DNA of 64,000 bases from positions 398,865 to 462,864 of the forward strand of contig VZQC01009936.1 of assembly GCA_009823505.1 (NCBI GenBank). Reading direction: 5' to 3'. Below the pieces are notes generated by a model that was not told where the DNA came from, did no database searches, and saw only the letters and a list, made by a program, of their open reading frames with translations. The DNA comes from Rhizomys pruinosus (Eukaryota; Chordata; Mammalia; Rodentia; Spalacidae). Positions 43,591 through 54,723 of the stretch are shown piece after piece; the first letter of the stretch is position 1; every line of letters starts with the position of its first letter. The position numbers and the translations under genes are program-made.

Positions 43591-44324
43591 CATCACTTGG
43601 TAAAATATGATGGTATTGAAATATTCTTCAGAGGAATGATGTAATTTCAAATTCACAGAAATTCTGGGATATGACTTTCCAATATAACCTTGACAACCTC
43701 AGTTTATTGTTCTATCGCCAAACAGATAATGAGTGAATGTGGGTATGCTTGAAAATTATCATATCAAAGTTCTGAATGATAGAGCCCTACCTTCTCATTG
43801 AATATAGGGAAGACTAGGAAATAAGCTTCCAAATGTGCCTGAGGAATGGAAGGGCAAGACTGTCTGATAAGATTAGGGCAGATTGTAGCTTGCAGTCCCC
43901 TAACTAAAGCTGGGAAAAACTAGTTTGAATAAGAAAGTTATGAGTGGGGGTTTACTGGAGAGTACCATTCCAAGGACATCTCCAGACAGAAATCGAGACT
44001 GTTCTAGCAGCATAGTTTCAGGGCATCAAAGTTCCAAGACATATTGGGTGAATGAGGGTGCTCTAGTGTGGGGCCACTATGGAACACTAAATTTATTCAG
44101 GTAATTATAATTTTGGCACAGTATTGCCACACTAAATCTATTTTAACTTCTTAAGATTTTCAGATAATTATGAGTATCGAGTCTACATTTTATCAGTGCA
44201 CAGTCCTAGAAAGTAAATTTTAGTAGTCTTAACTATTTTAATTTTCAAGTTAACTAAATCATGAATGACTACATCAGAGTCCTGCTTTAGTCATTTTAGT
44301 GTCAATTCCTTTAAAAAAATAAGC
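43591..44324. other. Unclassified sequence
   Basis: No recognised element or gene-like structure. Confidence 0.45.
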
Positions 44325-44401
44325 CATATTATAATATATATATATATATGATTTTTTATATATATACATTATATATATATAGATATATATATATATATTT
44401 A
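44325..44401. repeat. (TA)n microsatellite
   Basis: Interrupted TA runs directly upstream of an antisense B1, so probably grown from its tail or insertion site. Confidence 0.92.
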
Positions 44402-44407
44402 GGTGTG

Positions 44408-44556
44408 TTTTTTGAGACAGGGTCCCCCTATAGCCCCCAGCTGTCCTGGAACTCACTCTGTAGACCAGGCTGGCCTTGAAACTCACAAAGCATCCGCTTG
44501 CCTCTGTTGCCTCCCAGTGCTAGGATTAAAGGCATGGCGCCACCACGCCCGTCTTA
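44408..44556 (-). mobile_element. B1 SINE
   Basis: TTTTGAGACAGGGTCCCCCT, CTCACTCTGTAGACCAGGCT, CTAGGATTAAAGGCATGGCG, CCACCACGCCCGTC. Several single-base insertions relative to neighbouring copies. Confidence 0.93.
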
Positions 44557-44776
44557 TAAAAATAGCCTTATATTTTAGAGGAAATTTAGATTCACAGTAA
44601 ATTTGAGCTGATAAAGATTCCAAATTTGCCTCCTGCCTACACAGATTGGTGGTCTTGCTAATCATCAGCCTCTCCCAGCATCATGACACATTTGTTACAA
44701 CTGACAAACGTGCACTGACACAACATTATCATCCCAAGACCACAGTTTAGTGTTTACACTTGCTTCTTGCACTTCT

Positions 44777-45028
44777 TTTTTTTTTTTAATTTTTTATTTA
44801 TTTCTGTATGTGTAATGAATTGTACTGTCTGCATGCAGGTCTGTGCACCCGTGTCGGTGCAATGCCGCGGAAGTCAGAAGAGGTGTCGGATTCCCCTGGA
44901 ACTTGGAGTTCTCCTGGAATTGGAGTTCGGGACATCTGCGGTCCGCCCATGTCGCGTGCGGGGATCGAACCCGGGTCCTCTGCAAGAGCGGTCAGTGCTC
45001 TCAACCGCTAGGCCATCTCTCCAGCCCC
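44777..45028 (-). mobile_element. Young-looking B2 SINE with 15-bp TSD
   Basis: A T-rich tail, GTACTGTCTGCATGCAGG, GGATTCCCCTGGAACTTGG, GGGGATCGAACCCGGGTCC and CCATCTCTCCAGCCCC. Perfect GCTTCTTGCACTTCT duplications at 44762-44776 and 45029-45043. It retains many CpG dinucleotides (GTGTCGGTG, GCCGCGG, GTCGCGTGCG), which decay quickly in old copies. Confidence 0.95.
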
Positions 45029-45043
45029 GCTTCTTGCACTTCT

Positions 45044-46289
45044 AATTGGCATTTCTACTTCCTACTTCCCAGGATTTAATAAATGTCTGAAATTGCATAA
45101 CACTTGTTTAATTAAATGTAAATACTGTCACTGATGTGGGTTAGGTCAAATAATAAATGCTCAGTCTTTTTTGTGTTTCCTTCAAGGAAGTAACCTAAAA
45201 TTAAGATAATTTTCTATTCTAACAGAAATTACTGCATAAAGTGTGCCCCTTTGTTCTCATTTATAGTTTCTTTCTTTGTTGTTTCTATTTAAGAGTCACA
45301 GAACAGGTGAAAAGAAATATTCATATATGACTAACCTTCACACTAGCAAAGATGCCTTTAAGAGTATTCTTTTCATAACAATATGGATCATATCAAACAA
45401 TGAAAGGGACTTAGCAATGTACTGTACATATTTGAATAAAGAAATGGCCCTTTCCCCCTTTTTAATTTGAGACTGGTATGAATTACTGGGTTCTATGTTT
45501 ACTTGGTAAATACGGGGCTGTGGGGGGAAGTAATGGTACTACCAGGAAATCTCACAAACAGGGAGTTTGAGAATTGTGGAACTTCACTTTTGACATGAAT
45601 TTGAGCCATTTTATCAAAACCTTAGACTTTATTTCAAATTATAAAGGATTAATGTTTTTGAATGCCTGGAATTTCTTATTTAAAGTTCATAGGCCTGGGC
45701 ATCTTTTCAGAACTATTCATTCACAATTTTGGAAAGTGAATTAGGGTTCAAGAAAGCACATTTTACATAACTTGCAAGTGGTGTTTGCATGCTAAAGCCT
45801 CACTGGCTTCTAGAGATAAGTTTTAAGACTCCAACTTCAAATTAATTGTGGGTTGAAGAATATTGATGGAAACTTAGAAACATCTTCTGACAGCCAAGCA
45901 ATAAGCCAATGTCAGATATACTAGGAAACTCCAAGCCTACCATGTCCTGACTGTAAATGGCTCATCCCAAAGGTCACTGTCCTTTTCATTGGAACTCACT
46001 CTAGAAAACATGCCAACATTTTCTAATTCAAATTGCAAAATGGAATATGCTAATGTTAGAAACTGAAAATTTTGTATGTAATATTTCTATTGTAAGAAGA
46101 ACCCAAGTTAAAAGAATTCTGCATGGCATTTCCTGGATGATCTGACAAGTCTGGAGAACACATGAATCCTAGACTTTTTAGTCCTGTCCATGTATCTTTC
46201 TCTGGTGAACAGCATACAGAAGCTGATGGAGCCCACCTGGCTATCCAGGTCAAGATGGCCAGAGGGGAGGTAGAGGAGGAGGGACCTGG
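45044..46289. other. Unclassified sequence
   Basis: About 1.2 kb without recognised repeats. It may include the undefined upstream part of the LTR called next. Confidence 0.4.
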
Positions 46290-46600
46290 CTTGTTTGCCA
46301 AAACCTCTGGTTGGGAAAAATAAGGACAAGTGGCATGAGTTACAATTGTCAGCCTTGTATGCCAATCCGCCCCAGAGGGTCACAGGGGCTGCAAGAGCAT
46401 TGGTCATTTGCTTTTGGGCCTAAATGCCTTTTGTGACTGCTTTGCATATAAGTCACTGCCCTGCTTGCAATAAATGAGAACCTGCTAGGCTGGACTTCCC
46501 GCTGTGTCTGAGTGTCTCCGGGAACTGAGGAGGTGGGGAATGGGCAAGCAGCAAGCAGCGCTCTTACCTTTCCTCAGCCCAGTTGGTTCCAGGACAGGAC
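46290..46600 (+). mobile_element. Probable ERVK-like LTR end plus PBS
   Basis: Contains a TATA-like CATATAAG (about 46445), an AATAAA signal (about 46470), a GC-rich U5-like stretch, a possible CA end at 46580-46581, and then TGGTTCCAGGACAGGAC at 46584-46600, which resembles a lysine-tRNA primer-binding site (TGGCGCCCGAACAGGGAC) with changes. The 5' boundary and TSD are not found, so the start given is a guess. Confidence 0.4.
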
Positions 46601-46727
46601 CCGACTAAGACCCGACAAGAAGCTACATGAAGGCCATGAAATAATTCACTGAAATTGACTAATCTTTTTAACAGCAGGAAAGCAAAACCTCTCTGTCCTC
46701 TTTCAGATCTTATTTTATTTATTATCA

Positions 46728-46840
46728 TTTTTGACAAGGTCTCCTTAGGTCCAACCCTCCTGGAACTCACTATGTAGACCAGGCTGGCCCCACCTCACAA
46801 AGATCTGGCTGCCTTTGCCTCTTGATTCCTGGGATTAAAT
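46728..46840 (-). mobile_element. Old B1 SINE
   Basis: TTTTGACAAGGTCTCCTTAG, ACTCACTATGTAGACCAGGC and TTCCTGGGATTAAA give a diverged antisense B1 with a deletion in the middle. Confidence 0.82.
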
Positions 46841-47344
46841 AAACACTCTACTAGGCCTGCTGTTTCAGGTCTTCTGAGTGTCATTTGTCTGCTGAACTGT
46901 TTTGAAGACACTTGAGTAGAAAGTGGCTTTGTCTCAAGAACTGATGGTTCAGAGAAAAAGACGAAAACTTTACTCTCACATTGCTCTAAAAGAATACTCA
47001 AAAATCTCTTTCAGAAAATAAAAAAAATGTAAACACATGGAATACAGAATTTTCACAAAATTGCAGTAGTAAACATCCTTTAAGCCATAAAAGTTTCAGT
47101 AAGATGTCCAGTGGTAGGGACTGTGCCCTGAAGCCCAGCTTCAGAAAAGCCAAGGCCACCACAGATGCTGAGTCTGTGAATATGCTACATGTCACAAACA
47201 GAATACAGAGACAGGAATGGGCTTACTGTAATTATTACCTCTGTTGTTTAGAGCAGCCTCTTTTCTTTTTGTTTCTTTTCCCCACTGGCTGTTATTTTAT
47301 ATTTTTATCTTGTATTTTTCTAGATAAATAGTGAATTCTTTTTT
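46841..47344. other. Unclassified sequence
   Basis: No recognised element. Confidence 0.4.
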
Positions 47345-47545
47345 AGCCAATTTTTTGTTGAAGCTTTGTGCATTTCATACAATATTTCCCAATCAAACCT
47401 AGATCCATTTCCCCTTCTTTACCCCCCACCTCACCAGAGCTCATGCATTCTGCCATATGTAATTTTCATCTTTTTCTCCCAGTCTCTTTTAAAATTTTCA
47501 ACGCAGAAGTTTGCTGTTTCAGGCAGAAGTTCAAGATTTTAGTGT
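47345..47545 (-). mobile_element. L1 3'UTR fragment, copy A
   Basis: TTTCATACAATATTTCCCAA, CTTTACCCCCCACCTCACC and ATTCTGCCATATG match 47885-48060 and 57047-57215. The C-rich strand here is the complement of the G-rich polypurine tract of rodent L1 3'UTRs. Confidence 0.75.
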
Positions 47546-47704
47546 TTCAGTCAGTTCTTTGACCCAGTCTTTTTGTTTTTTGTTGTTCCTTCCAATTTGC
47601 ATCACTCCAAACTATGCATATATGCATGCCACACATATATCAATATTACAATGTCATAAGTTTTAGCATCTTCAGCTTATGATTTCTTTATTGTTTTTCT
47701 TTAT

Positions 47705-47875
47705 TAGGCCGAAAGATGTCATGTTTTCCTTAAGGAAGTGTTTGAAGGCTCCTCCTTGGCAAGCCCGAACAACCATCAGTCCTGCCCTTGTGCTCCATAC
47801 TGAGGTCTTCCCTTCCCGTGGTCACCAAATGAAGTCCAGTATAATACCACATCCTATCTTGGTCTTGCTGTACTG
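47705..47875 (-). repeat. Unidentified repeat X, copy A
   Basis: GATGTCATGTTTTCCTTAAG, GAAGGCTCCTCCTTGGCAAG and CAAATGAAGTCCAGTATAAT closely match 48548-48690. The segment just before it, 47570-47700, also resembles 48400-48470. Confidence 0.8.
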
Positions 47876-47884
47876 AACAGGTTC

Positions 47885-48390
47885 TTTTTTTTAATTTTTC
47901 TTATTTATTGATGTTTGGGTATTTCATACATCATTTTTCAATTCAGTTCAGGCATATTCCCCTTTCCCTTCCCCCCACCCCACCCTACCCCATCCCAGAT
48001 CAAGCATTCTGCCATAACTATCCTGCATCTTTCTCTCAGTCTTTTTTTATGTTTAGGGATTCACATTTTCCTCCATTAATTTTATATTACTCTACAATAT
48101 GGATACATACTCTCCACCCATATATAGTAATGACAGAGTCTGAAAATAATTGGTGGGTGAATTCTAGAGCCCATTGAGAGACTCACATTATAACAACATA
48201 GTTGCTTTCAGATAAACAGAAATATAACCATAATATCATTCAGCTTGCCTTTGTCAGGGGAATTTGGTGTTAACATCCACAAATGAGGGAAACCATTCTC
48301 TGTCTTTTTGGGACTGTGTTACTTCACTCAGCATAATGGCTTCAAGCTCCATCCATTTACCTGCAAAGTTCATAATGCCATCTTTCTTTT
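47885..48390 (-). mobile_element. L1 3' end, 3'UTR plus ORF2 C-terminus
   Basis: A T run at 47885 (poly(A) complement), a C-rich 3'UTR block (47950-47995), then antisense of the ORF2 C-terminus at about 48260-48380, which reads MELEAIMLSEVTQSQKD on the minus strand. 5' truncated at about 48390. Confidence 0.85.
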
Positions 48391-48447
48391 TTCTTCATTT
48401 TTTTCTTTCAATTCTTTTATTGTTCTCTCCAACTTGTATTGCTACAG

Positions 48448-48515
48448 TATATATACATATATATACATAGATATATATATTATATACACATAAATATATA
48501 TATATATACATACAC
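48448..48515. repeat. (TA)n/(TACA)n microsatellite
   Basis: Irregular TA, TACA and CATA units between the L1 end and repeat X copy B. Confidence 0.88.
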
Positions 48516-48544
48516 ATATCACTTAAATTGTAGGATTTTTTTTC

Positions 48545-48990
48545 CTAAGAGACGTCATGTTTTCCTTAAGGAAGTGCTCGAAGGTTCCTCCTTGGCAATC
48601 CCAAACAACTATCAATCCTGCACCTTTGCTCCACATGGGGGTCTTTCCCTTCCATGGTCCCCCAAATGAAGTCCAGTAAGCACTTGTCCTGTCTTGATCT
48701 CCCTGCACTGGCCTCCATGATAGAGCCCAGGTAGTCCAACAATGGCAGTCTATATTCTGAAAAGGCTGACATCCCCTTAACTGTTTAGTCCACAAGCTGG
48801 GTATCTCAGTAGTCCCCATCTGGCATTGAAGGTTTGGAGGATTCTTGGAGAGACATGAGTCCTCAATCCATATTGGAAGGTTACAAAGTTGTGTCTCATG
48901 TCTTTGAGGAGTGCCAAAAGTGGTGACAGTCACAGAGTTGATGCACTTGCCAGTAAGAATTGAAGACAGGCCAAACAATATTCTCTCTTT
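48545..48990 (-). repeat. Unidentified repeat X, copy B
   Basis: Longer than copy A. A 151-codon minus-strand frame (48523-48978) crosses it, with Trp- and Cys-containing but unfamiliar sequence. I cannot place it in a known family; a rodent L1-associated or processed-transcript origin is possible. Confidence 0.65.
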
Positions 48991-49459
48991 TTTCTTTTTG
49001 TCTCTTTACTAAGATCTCAAGTTCTATGTCTGCAGTACAGTTTCTCTAGTCTTACTGATTATTTATATCTGGTTGTAATTTTGTTTTGGATGCTTAAGGC
49101 CACACAATTAGCCCAGATTAACCAAGGCTTTTGTTTTCTCAAGGTCAGTTGAGGATCTGGTCCTCAGGGGTCTCTCAGGGTATTTTTATTGGGGGTGGGG
49201 TGGAGGAGGGTGGGAGCTCCTTGCTCCTTTCAGCTTATCATTTACCAGTTCCACCCACTCAAGGACAAAATCAGGTCTTAATAGACCAGGTTTCCTTTTC
49301 TGAATCATGAGCAGAATTTCCTCCTTATAGACTGGCCTGCAGTCCCATTAATGGCTCTCTAAGACCTCCCTGAACAGAAAGACTGGTGACCCACATTTGC
49401 AGGACATTTCAAGAGATGCCCCCATGCATAATCCCCTAAGATTTAGTTCCTTGCCCTCA
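48991..49459. other. Unclassified sequence with G-rich tract
   Basis: Contains 49191-49214, GGGGGTGGGGTGGAGGAGGG then TGGG, which fits the canonical G-quadruplex pattern of four G3+ runs with short loops. Otherwise nothing recognised. Confidence 0.6.
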
Positions 49460-49568
49460 GGCTCTTTTTCTATAGCTCAAGCTAGACTACCACTCATTAT
49501 TTGACCCAGGCTGGCCTTGAACTCACAGCTTCAGCCTCCCAAATGCTAGGATTGTAAGCATGCAACAT
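49460..49568 (-). mobile_element. Old B1 SINE, 3' truncated
   Basis: GACCCAGGCTGGCCTTGAAC and CAAATGCTAGGATTGTAAGC mark an antisense B1. A younger B1 was inserted at its right end. Confidence 0.8.
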
Positions 49569-49576
49569 CATTTCTT

Positions 49577-49736
49577 TTTTTTTGGGAGGGGGTCTTTTTG
49601 AGACAGGGTCTCCCTGTAGCCTCAGCTGGCCTAGAACTTGCTCTGTAGGCCAGGCTGGCCTTGAACTCACTGAGATCAGCCTGCTTCTGCCTCTCAAGTG
49701 CTAGGATTAACAGTGTGCACCACCACACCCGGCACG
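49577..49736 (-). mobile_element. B1 SINE inserted at an older B1
   Basis: A T tail, GAGACAGGGTCTCCCTGTAG, AGTGCTAGGATTAACAGTGT, CACCACACCCGGCACG. TSD ACATCATTTCTT (49565-49576) and ACACCATTTCTT (49737-49748), one mismatch. Confidence 0.94.
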
Positions 49737-49748
49737 ACACCATTTCTT

Positions 49749-50547
49749 ATCATTATACTCAAAGGTCAGTGTTGTATTTATAACTCAAATTCTCAGTAAA
49801 ATTCTTTTAAACACATATTTATGTTGGCTTTTGCTTTGAATGTATTTTGTGCTGCCCCCAAACTACCTTGCTGTCCTGTCTCCAGTCTTTCTTTGGGTCA
49901 TAGTGGAACATTGATAATCATCAAGGTGATAGATAGAATAAAATAACAGTACTTATATGGAAAAGCACACACCCACAGCAATTAGAACAGATTAAATATC
50001 AGGTTCTGTGCTTACTAATTTACCTACATCATTTTGTTACATTATTAACAAAGATATCTTAATTTTATAAATTAACAAAATTCCATTGTTTAAAATTAAT
50101 TTTAATACTTATGAGCTTATTAAACTAATATTTACTGTAACTAGATTTTAAAAACCTTTCATTTTTGAAAGAGCACAATTGTGTCAAAAACAACCAGATT
50201 TAAGCATTTCATCAATAGATAAAATTATTGACATGTACTTGTATTACATGTATATATTGATAAATATACAATATTGGTAAATAAATTCCATTAAGATATA
50301 CAAAAGAAGTATTATCTGCAAATAAAAGCTAAACTTAAATGTATTAATACTGATCTTCAGTTTGTCAGGATTTAGACTCACCTAGGAAACACTCCTTGGG
50401 ACATATCTGTAAGGGTGTTTCCAAAGAGGTTTAACTGAGATGGGAAACTCAGACTGGTGTGGACCATGCAATTCCATGTGCTGAGATCCCAGACTGCAGA
50501 GCAACATCAGGCATCACAAACACATATGAACAGAGACACACGCATGG
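49749..50547. other. Unclassified sequence
   Basis: AT-rich. About 50355-50500 (GGATTTAGACTCACCTAGGA, TGAGATGGGAAACTCAGACT) loosely recalls a rodent LTR-type repeat, but I cannot assign it. Confidence 0.3.
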
Positions 50548-50571
50548 TGCGTGTGTGTGTGTGTGTGTGTT
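50548..50571. repeat. (GT)n microsatellite
   Basis: About 11 GT units after a GCATGGTGC lead. Confidence 0.95.
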
Positions 50572-50597
50572 ACATGTTAAAAGAGCTTAGTGCCATG

Positions 50598-50807
50598 GGA
50601 TCAGGATTGTAGCTCAGTGGGTACCTAGCAAGTACCAAACTATGCTCCAATCCTAACCTGGGTATGGTGCTGAATGTCTGCAATCCCAGCACTTTGAAGG
50701 TAGAGGCAGGACATTCAAGGTCACAAGTTCAAGTCATTCTTGGCTACATAATGAGTTCGATTATAACGCCTGACTATATGAGAGCCTGTTCTAAGAAAAA
50801 AAGAAAG
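50598..50807 (+). mobile_element. B4-type SINE (ID-like head plus B1-like body)
   Basis: ID-like head (ATCAGGATTGTAGCTCAGTG, then AGCAAGTACC and CTCCAATCCTAACC) followed by a B1-like body (TGGGTATGGTGCTGAATG, CAATCCCAGCACTTTGAAGG, GGCTACATAATGAGTTC) and an A-rich end. Confidence 0.75.
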
Positions 50808-51716
50808 GCAATGAACCAGCTTAATGCTTGGATGCACGTTCCATAAAACTTTGGGTCAGGATCATTCCTCTGTCAGACACTTTCTGGAAATACAAACAGG
50901 ACTATTAATTTTTGTTTTCCAGTAAAGTTATCCGACTTTTCCTCGTTCTTGAGAGCCAGAGCTTTACCTTATCACTTATAGTCCTATCCTGTGTCCCTCA
51001 GAGCTATCTTGTGGCTTTCTTTCTATTTCTAACAGTACTTTAGAGATACTAGTTTCAAAATACATGGAATGGTCTTTTTGACTGTGGAAAATAATGAAAT
51101 AGGAGTCTCTGAGAAGCCACAGTCTTCTCACAGAAGACTGTGCTCTTGGGTGTGGCTTGCCTTCTTCTGGATTATTTTTCCTTCACAGATATACCTGTGA
51201 TAAATCATCAAAATAATTTCATATTAAATTGGTGTACACAGGGATATAATTGAGCCACTGGTCTGTTTTTCACATAAAGCCTCTGGTTGTATCCCATTTG
51301 CTGGCTTTCCTTCAGGTGCCAGGTGTTGTGGCAGGTCCTCCCTGTTCTCTCTCTTGTGCACTGTCACACAAATCTTCAAAAAGGAAAGGTGGAGGTAAAA
51401 CCTAGGGCATACCTTGTTATGGTTTTAGTTGAAATGTATTTAAACCAAAATGTTTTGCTTACTTCATTTAAGAAAATAAACATAAGATGCATAGTTTACT
51501 GAAAAATATGCTATTTTGAATTCATGTGCATATGATAGAAATAAACAACATATTTGGATTTCTTATTTAAAGGGGAATTTTAGATAATTTGTATATTTTT
51601 AGCTGTAACACTTTCTCTCTGAGGGACCAAGGACCTCCTATTTGGTCAGTATGAACCTCAGATTTCTCATCTATAAAATGGAAACAGAAATAGGTAAAAT
51701 AAAAAAAAAAAAAATT
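50808..51716. other. Unclassified sequence
   Basis: No recognised element; an A run at about 51700-51713 precedes the B2 tail. Confidence 0.45.
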
Positions 51717-51990
51717 GTTTTTTTTTTTAATTTTTTTTATTTATTTCTGTATGTGTGGAATGTACTGCCTGCATGCAGTCTGTGCACACCCCTTGTCGTG
51801 CAAATGGCCTGCGGAGGTCAGCAGAGGTCTTGGATGCCGCCTGGAACTGGAGTTCTCCTGGAAATTGGAGTTTACAGGACTAGTTCTGCGGGCCGCCATG
51901 TGGGTGAGGGGGATCGAACCCGGGTCCTCTGTAAGAGCGGGTTCTAAGAGCAGTCGGTGCTCTTAAAAACTAGGCCATCTCTCCAACCCC
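51717..51990 (-). mobile_element. B2 SINE
   Basis: A T-rich tail, GGAATGTACTGCCTGCATGC, GGAACTGGAGTTCTCCTGG, GGGATCGAACCCGGGTCC, CCATCTCTCCAACCCCC. It contains a small local duplication near the head (GTAAGAGCGGGTTCTAAGAG). Confidence 0.92.
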
Positions 51991-53679
51991 CTTAACCTAT
52001 ACAATTGTTAAGAGATTGCCTAGAGAGTGGCTATTTTTACTGGTAACCATCAGTCACTGGATGATAGCACTGGTTGCTATTATTCCTTGGTAAATTTCTA
52101 AGTGCGAACAAAATGTGTTATATGTTATACATATTCAATTGTTAATCTTGAAAACCCTCAAGAACCTAAGCCTTATATCATAACTTCAAGTATTAGTATA
52201 AAACTCATTCTGCCTATGGAAACTTTTAACAGCTTTCTCTGACTGGTAGAAGATTCATAGTAACATAGTTGAAATACTAGTAGCTCACTGAGTAGCCACT
52301 AAGCTTATTCTTAAAGTTATTTTCATAATTGAGCTAATATTATCACCCTCACTACTATTGACAGAGTAGAAGTCATGCTGAGAAATGGTACCAAGGTCAT
52401 CATTAAATTATTGCACTGTGATGTGGGATGAGGAATGGGAGCCACCTGTGGATTCCTTTGTGCTTGTCTGATTGCTCTGAAACCTGGCCCCTTGCAGGAT
52501 CTGCCTGCCTTGAGATCAAAGGCACTCATGAGTTCTCGAACTCCGAACTCCTGATGCTAGTACTGATGTCATGGAGCATGAAGCAGGGGTTTTGAAACCA
52601 GGTGGAGATATGATGTCCCTCTTGGTATAAAAACAGAATTCTGTGAATAAAAATATGAGTTCTTCTTACCATCAGACAGGGACTCCTGGTCATTATTTTG
52701 CACATCAGGCTTGTGTAGTTGTGACCAGTGGGTTGGATGTGCATCCAGCAGACCACCAACCTGGGAAGCTGGTGTGGGGTTGGAAGGAGACCTATCAGGT
52801 CACCAGCTGTGATGTGTGGTGAGCTCCTGGGCAGGGAATTAGACTGCAGAGTGCCTATCAGGTGACAGTCTGGCATTGGGCTGTAGAGTGTCTATCAGGC
52901 AGCAGCCTGGAGGATCTGGAAGTGCTGATAAGGCAGTGCTTGGTGTAGATGTTAGATGAGACAGGTGGCAGTGGAAAGGTTGTCAGCTTTTGGCCCCAAG
53001 GTTTAGTACAGCTGCAGGCAGCTGTCTTGCATTTCCCTTTTTCTCTGTAATACAGTGGAGGAGGTTCATGCACCAACCTCTACATGTGGCAGAGTGACAC
53101 CACAGATACTGAATCTGTAGTTCTAATATGCTTCAGTAGGACACTTTAAATTTAGCAAGTGGAGTAGACAGTTAGTCTGCATATTCTGCATCTATGGATG
53201 CAAGTCACTTCAGACAGAGAAATAAGAGAATGTATGCTGAACATGGGTAGAATAGTTTCCATGGTTATTCTGTAAAGGAGATGAGTAAACTATATACCCA
53301 GCCTTTATTTTGTTTTCACTATTATAGGTGATCTAGTGGTGACTTAATGCATACTGCAGCACTATGGGGACTATATAAAACACACCATTTTGTATGAGAA
53401 ACTTCATCCACTGCCAATTTTGTTTTCTGCAGATAACAAGACATGTCTCTACAGAAAGCCCAAGCTGATCACCTCAATTGCCAAAGATAAGTTACATCAA
53501 AGTTAAAAGCATATTTCAGAACTCCCTATTTGCTCTTACCTGAAATTTCATAATTTAGACTCATAGAAAATTGTATGGGTAAAAAAAAGTCTAGACTCTC
53601 ATTCTAACAACTAGCATATTTCAGCATTAGTTTTGCACTCATTATTAGCTTGTGTGGTATGTGAAGTTTTATTTATTGT
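51991..53679. other. Unclassified, possible LTR-like signals at 52.6 kb
   Basis: TATAAAA near 52626 and AATAAA near 52645, followed by PBS-poor DNA, could be an LTR U3/R remnant, but no TG...CA ends or TSD are visible. GCTATCAGG-type words (CTATCAGGTCACC, CTATCAGGTGACAG, CTATCAGGCAGCAG) repeat locally at 52790-52905. Confidence 0.3.
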
Positions 53680-53892
53680 TCTGTATGTATGGTGTATGCA
53701 TGTGTATGTGAACCTATATGTGTGTGAATCTCTGTGCATGCTTGTGAACTTCTGTGTGTGTATATGTGTATATGAAACTGTGTGTGAATGTGTGTCTGAG
53801 CCAGTGTGTGTGCATGTGTTTGTGTGTGTGTATGTGTGTCCTTGTGTGTGTGGATGAATCCATGTGTGCTCACACTTTTGTATGTATGTACA
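53680..53892. repeat. Diverged TG-rich tract
   Basis: About 210 bp of TGTGTG, TATGTG and TGTATG words with A and C interruptions. The open frames of Cys/Val or His/Thr on either strand are artefacts. Confidence 0.85.
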
Positions 53893-53944
53893 TAGGCCAG
53901 AGACGAGCTTTGTTTGTCTTCTATTGCTTTGCATTTATCTTTTC

Positions 53945-54165
53945 ACACAGGTTCTCTTCCTGGAGCCCGCTGGCCTGGAACACACCAGTTTGGTTACACT
54001 GGCTGGAGAGTTAGCCCACAGGACCCTCCCGTCTTTATTCTCCCAGGGCTTAGGTTATAGACATGGGCTGCTATGTCTGGCTTTATTGCATGAGAGTTGG
54101 GGATACAAATTCAGGGCCTCATGTTTGTGTGGCAGGCACTTTATTTTCAGAGCAGGTTCTTCATT
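53945..54165 (-). mobile_element. Composite B1/tRNA SINE (B4/RSINE1-like)
   Basis: CACACAGGTTCTCTTCCTGG, GGCCTGGAACACACCAG, GGTTATAGACATGGGCTGCT give the antisense B1-like half; TTCAGGGCCTCATGTTTGTG and GGCAGGCACTTTATTTTCAG the tRNA-derived half. Confidence 0.6.
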
Positions 54166-54705
54166 CTAAGGTGTTTTTTGAAATTTTATGTAAAAAGCTC
54201 ACTTTTTAACATATTTGAAATGGAGTTAATTTCTGGCACAGATTTTGTTTTTGAAACAAAATTTATGAGAAATTATAAGAACTAAAACAAGCTCTGTTGT
54301 GCTAATAACATCCATATGCAGTATACATTACATCTTTGAACATGCTTTCTGAATTTAAGTATGCAATCAATGACAAGGAAAACAAATGAAGAAGAGATTG
54401 TCTTGCTACTCACTCACACCTTCCTCAGATGATCCTCTGGATGCTGGAAACACATAAATAACTTACTATGGTAAATTCTAAGCAGATATTCGATCACAGG
54501 GAAGGCCAAAGTAGAAAAGTCACTTAAGAAGACAATCTGACAGTAGTAAGCAGCTATTGTCCCTAGTGGGTGCACTCTCCATTTACAGGTTAGTGTTATA
54601 ATAGAGGAACTCATTTTATTATCACTAAACACGTTGTCCAAATCTCTATGGAGAGTGAACGTGTGAATTTGAATGTCTTTTTTCATTTCTAATAGTTCTG
54701 TGAAG
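54166..54705. other. Unclassified sequence
   Basis: No recognised element. Confidence 0.4.
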
Positions 54706-54723
54706 ATAGAAGCAGTCACTCCT

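Noticed and set aside
48523..48978. 151-codon frame as a host gene
   Set aside because: It lies in segment X, which is duplicated beside an L1 3' end at 47.7 kb where the frame is not kept; kept only as a question about X.
52600..52700. LTR promoter and poly(A) signal
   Set aside because: TATAAAA and AATAAA are close together, but no TG...CA termini, TSD or PBS could be found, so it was left inside an unclassified interval.
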